From contig JAFLJW010000121.1 of NCBI GenBank assembly GCA_022712815.1, forward strand, positions 1 through 13,171: DNA of 13,171 bases, read 5' to 3'. The notes below the pieces were generated by a model. The model did not search any database, was not told where the DNA came from, and saw only the letters and a program-made list of their open reading frames with translations. This DNA comes from Pseudodesulfovibrio sp. Its GTDB lineage: Bacteria; Desulfobacterota; Desulfovibrionia; Desulfovibrionales; Desulfovibrionaceae. The translations under genes were made by a program, and so were the position numbers. This document shows positions 11,898 to 13,171 of this stretch, in pieces (position 1 is the first letter of the stretch; each line of letters begins with the position of its first letter).

Positions 11898-11923
11898 CTC
11901 GCATTAAGCGCGAGTCTTTTTTT
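11898..11923 (+). terminator. Rho-independent terminator of unclear origin
   Basis: CTCGC...GCGAG hairpin followed by TCTTTTTTT, reading rightward. No plus-strand gene lies upstream, so it may insulate the promoter at 11955 from readthrough or be a relic. Confidence 0.55.
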
Positions 11924-11930
11924 GCCCCCT

Positions 11931-11950
11931 TTGTATCAGGCTTGATATTT
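11931..11950. promoter_or_regulatory. Operator-like site A, related to the immunity operator
   Basis: TTGTATCAG-GC-TTGATATTT shares its whole left arm (9/9) and the TGATA of its right arm with the 5540-5559 palindrome. It lies just upstream of the -35 box at 11955. Confidence 0.6.
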
Positions 11951-11954
11951 TGTA

Positions 11955-11982
11955 TTGACTCTTGTTTCAGATTTGATACTAT
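11955..11982 (+). promoter_or_regulatory. Rightward promoter controlled by operator-like sites
   Basis: TTGACT (11955-11960) and TACTAT (11977-11982) with 16-base spacing point right, into the structured region and the 12395 gene. Operator-like sites flank the -35 and fill the spacer. Confidence 0.5.
11962..11981. promoter_or_regulatory. Operator-like site B, related to the immunity operator
   Basis: TTGTTTCAG-AT-TTGATACTA matches the immunity operator at 15 of 18 arm positions and lies between the -35 and -10 boxes. Its centre is 31 bp, about three helical turns, from site A. Confidence 0.6.
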
Positions 11983-12022
11983 CTCCTCAACGACGCACCA
12001 AACCCACCCCGAACACCCCACG

Positions 12023-12360
12023 CCACGGCTGGAAGTAGGGATGCAAGTGCGGAGTTAATCGCCATAAGCCCCGCAACAGTAAGCGAGTAGCCCACTAGGG
12101 CGAAACACACCACGGGAGGGGCGGCGAGGATGAAGAGGAATAGAGGAAAGTTCTTTGAATATGCACTGAGTCACTGGGCTGGTTCAACTCCAGCCAATCC
12201 CACGGTTGGGCAAGTTTGTTGGCGAACCGCCGGTTCAATTCCGGCCTCGGTGCATCCAGCTTTGAAGTCTTCTGCGGTCTGGAGTGTCCAGGCCGAAGGG
12301 GTAGTCCCAACGGAGGGACGGGGTTTTAATTTGAGATTTACCCCGTCCCACCGCACGAGG
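12023..12360 (+). ncRNA. Candidate structured non-coding RNA or long structured leader
   Basis: The 11983-12394 interval has no convincing gene but many strong helices. They include TGCGG/CCGCA (12048-12052 with 12071-12075), GCCC-ACTA-GGGC (12090-12101), the cloverleaf at 12164-12252, CTGGA-GTG-TCCAG (near 12279-12291), and GGGACGGGGT/ACCCCGTCCC (12315-12324 with 12340-12349). TCCC at 12305-12308 could pair with GGGA at 12315-12318 instead, giving mutually exclusive folds. It lies downstream of the 11955 promoter and upstream of a gene with a good ribosome binding site. It could be a stand-alone phage RNA, a regulatory leader, or a tRNA-derived remnant. I match it to no known family with confidence. 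Confidence 0.45.
12164..12252 (+). ncRNA. tRNA-like cloverleaf, possibly a degenerate tRNA
   Basis: CACTGAG (12164-12170) pairs with CTCGGTG (12246-12252) as a seven-base acceptor-like stem with one G-U pair. Immediately before the 3' strand, GCCGG-TTCAATT-CCGGC is a textbook T-arm. Inside lie GGCTGG-TTCAACT-CCAGCC (12177-12195), itself T-arm-like, a CCCA-CGGT-TGGG hairpin (12199-12210) and a weak GTT/AAC stem. Length (~89) suits a class II tRNA. However, no seven-base anticodon loop, no clear D-loop and no CCA end can be assigned, so a functional tRNA is doubtful. Confidence 0.45.
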
Positions 12361-12394
12361 CTTCAAGCATGAACAACAGAAAAATGAGGAAGCC

Positions 12395-12757
12395 ATGCTG
12401 GTAGATACCACCAAGCTCCAGACCGTGCAGACCGCCCACCAGGGCATTGGCTACACCCCAAGCGACTACGCCCACGACAAGCGTATCTTTGCCTTCCGGC
12501 TCACTTGGGACGGAGACGAAGAAGGCGACATCCTGACCTACACGGACGCGCTCGATTTCGTAGCCACCTTCCCCGGCTCGGAAGATGGAACCACCAAGGA
12601 AGAGCTGCTGTCCGAAGCGCGAGAGCTGCTCGACTCGGAACATGCCTTTCGGCTCGGCCCGGACGAAGACTGGTATCTCATCACCCCCCTGCCCGAACCC
12701 ATGACCCACGACCGCTACGGCGAACTTGTCGCGGTTGACGATTTGAAAGCGGCCTGA
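12395..12757 (+). CDS. Acidic protein of unknown function
   Basis: This 120-aa protein starts MLVDTTKLQTVQTAHQGIGY at ATG 12395, with GAGGAAG upstream. It is acidic (DGDEEGD, GSEDGTTKEELLSEARELLD, GPDEDWYLITPLPEP) and has no membrane segment. Its GC content and codon use are clearly higher than in the accessory genes to the left, closer to the early operon, which suggests a different origin for this end of the window. It is the first gene after the structured region and the 11955 promoter. I recognise no family. Confidence 0.75.
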   Translation: MLVDTTKLQTVQTAHQGIGYTPSDYAHDKRIFAFRLTWDGDEEGDILTYTDALDFVATFPGSEDGTTKEELLSEARELLDSEHAFRLGPDEDWYLITPLPEPMTHDRYGELVAVDDLKAA

Positions 12758-12763
12758 ATTTCT

Positions 12764-12777
12764 GAGCAATGACATGA
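12764..12777 (+). repeat. Direct repeat GAGCAATGACATGA, copy 1
   Basis: The same 14 bases recur at 12911-12924, where they contain the ribosome binding and start region of the 12921 gene. The 12758-12920 interval between them holds a GCCGG...CCGGC hairpin near 12867-12893 but no convincing gene. Confidence 0.5.
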
Positions 12778-12920
12778 TCAAGACCCATCGGTCGGGCAAG
12801 GAAACCGTGTCCCAGGGCAAACAAACGGACCCACGGGGGGAGCCTCGCACTTCCTTGTGCTGCCCCGCCGGTGCAGTCCCCCAAAACCGGCAACTTTTAA
12901 CCAGATGCAGGAGCAATGAC

Positions 12921-13142
12921 ATGAAGACAATCGAACTCGATGATCGTGTGGAAATGTGCGCGGAGTGCTTTGCCGCAAAACCCCAATGCGCCTGCGGTTC
13001 GACCCGTCCCGGTATCCGCATGTCCCGCATGATATTTGAGATCATCCAGATCCAAGAAGACCGCAACGCCCCCATCAAAATGGTCAGCGGCCACGACATC
13101 ATAGACGCGGAACTCATCAAGTCTTCTGGCGTGGTTGGGTAA
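12921..13142 (+). CDS. Small Cys-cluster protein of unknown function
   Basis: This 73-aa protein starts MKTIELDDRVEMCAECFAAK at ATG 12921, chosen because AGGAG is seven bases upstream. The frame is open back to 12774, but that part (PRGEPRTSLCCPAGAV...) looks non-coding. CAECFAAKPQCACG (about residues 12-25) forms a C-x2-C-x6-C-x-C cluster likely to bind zinc. The C-terminal half (FEIIQIQEDRNAPIKMVSGHD) is mixed alpha/beta. It follows the 12395 gene on the same strand and probably shares its transcript. No family was recognised. Confidence 0.7.
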   Translation: MKTIELDDRVEMCAECFAAKPQCACGSTRPGIRMSRMIFEIIQIQEDRNAPIKMVSGHDIIDAELIKSSGVVG

Positions 13143-13146
13143 AATC

Positions 13147-13171
13147 ATGACAATGACTCGCGCAGAGTGGC
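13147..13171 (+). CDS. Start of a further gene (truncated by window end)
   Basis: ATG at 13147 opens MTMTRAEW and runs off the window five bases after the previous stop. A second in-frame ATG is at 13153. The ribosome binding site is weak (GGGTAA). Spacing suggests continuation of the rightward operon; nothing can be said about function. Confidence 0.35.

Noticed and set aside
12030..12150. Cobalamin riboswitch: GATGCAAGT, CCCCGCAACAGTAA and GGCGAGGATGAAG resemble parts of its core.
   Set aside because: The B12 box (AGTCAGGAGACC-type) is absent or unrecognisable and the GGGAA/GGTG part is incomplete; the resemblance is too patchy to annotate without a covariance search.
12140..12155. RNase P RNA signature AGAGGAAAGTTC (like GAGGAAAGTCC).
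   Set aside because: The rest of the RNase P core is missing downstream, where a tRNA-like fold lies instead.
12130..12372. An 80-aa plus-strand ORF across the structured region.
   Set aside because: Its AGSTPA and AGSIPA segments are just translated T-arm sequence; the stretch is better explained as RNA structure.
12338..13120. A 260-aa minus-strand ORF.
   Set aside because: It is the antisense shadow of the 12395 and 12921 genes, which have good ribosome binding sites and typical composition.
1..13171. CRISPR array or insertion sequence.
   Set aside because: No regularly spaced repeats and no transposase or terminal inverted repeats were seen; the only repeats are the terminators, operators and the repressor-tail copy.

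Overview
The window looks like the early and accessory part of a temperate phage (prophage) in a Gram-negative bacterium, most likely a Desulfovibrionaceae-type deltaproteobacterium. The host call rests on the style of the repressor and replication proteins and on mixed base composition, and is inference. The phage character is clear: RusA-type resolvase, replication-initiation protein, CII-like and Cro-like regulators, an S24 (CI/LexA-type) repressor, and the start of a muramidase/lytic transglycosylase gene.

Layout. (1) 1-298, minus strand: N-terminus of a lytic transglycosylase-like gene, preceded by a two-helix membrane protein (holin candidate). (2) 495-1288, plus strand: a self-contained hicAB toxin-antitoxin cassette with its own promoter, palindromic operator and terminator, lying against the phage transcription direction. 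(3) 1287-4953, minus strand: a compact early operon with many ATGA/GTGA stop-start overlaps. In transcription order it carries a CII-like regulator, a possible Acb2/Tad1-family cyclic-nucleotide sponge, a zinc-ribbon protein, a replication initiator, a DUF6475-like protein, a Cys-rich protein, RusA, a 37-aa ORF and an HTH protein. (4) 5012-6290: immunity region with a divergent Cro-like gene and CI/S24 repressor around a perfect 20-bp palindrome. Both predicted transcripts are leaderless or nearly so. (5) 6373-9978, plus strand: accessory ('moron') cassettes ending in near-identical terminators. They are a lipoprotein, an operon of an unknown protein plus an XRE-ImmA/IrrE metallopeptidase protein (RosmerTA-like layout), and YefM-YoeB. 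A decayed copy of the repressor 3' end sits just after the lipoprotein gene, marking a recombination joint.

(6) 10017-10076: a short sequence resembling the 3' end of tmRNA (ssrA) followed by a strong symmetrical hairpin, a candidate attachment site. (7) 10136-11566, minus strand: a two-gene operon of a 295-aa DUF6731-like protein and a four-helix membrane protein, a plausible uncharacterised defence or exclusion module. (8) 11723-11982: a tiny secreted/membrane peptide gene, then a rightward promoter with two sites very similar to the immunity operator. (9) about 12020-12360: a gene-free, strongly structured stretch with a tRNA-like cloverleaf, followed by two unknown GC-rich genes and the start of a third.

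In combination: the repressor and Cro decide lysogeny. The leftward operon replicates the phage and probably counters host defences. The rightward cassettes and the 10136-11496 operon look like lysogenic-conversion or anti-phage cargo. The operator-like sites at 11931-11981 suggest the same repressor may also control the right-hand RNA and its downstream genes. No integrase, terminase or structural gene is visible.
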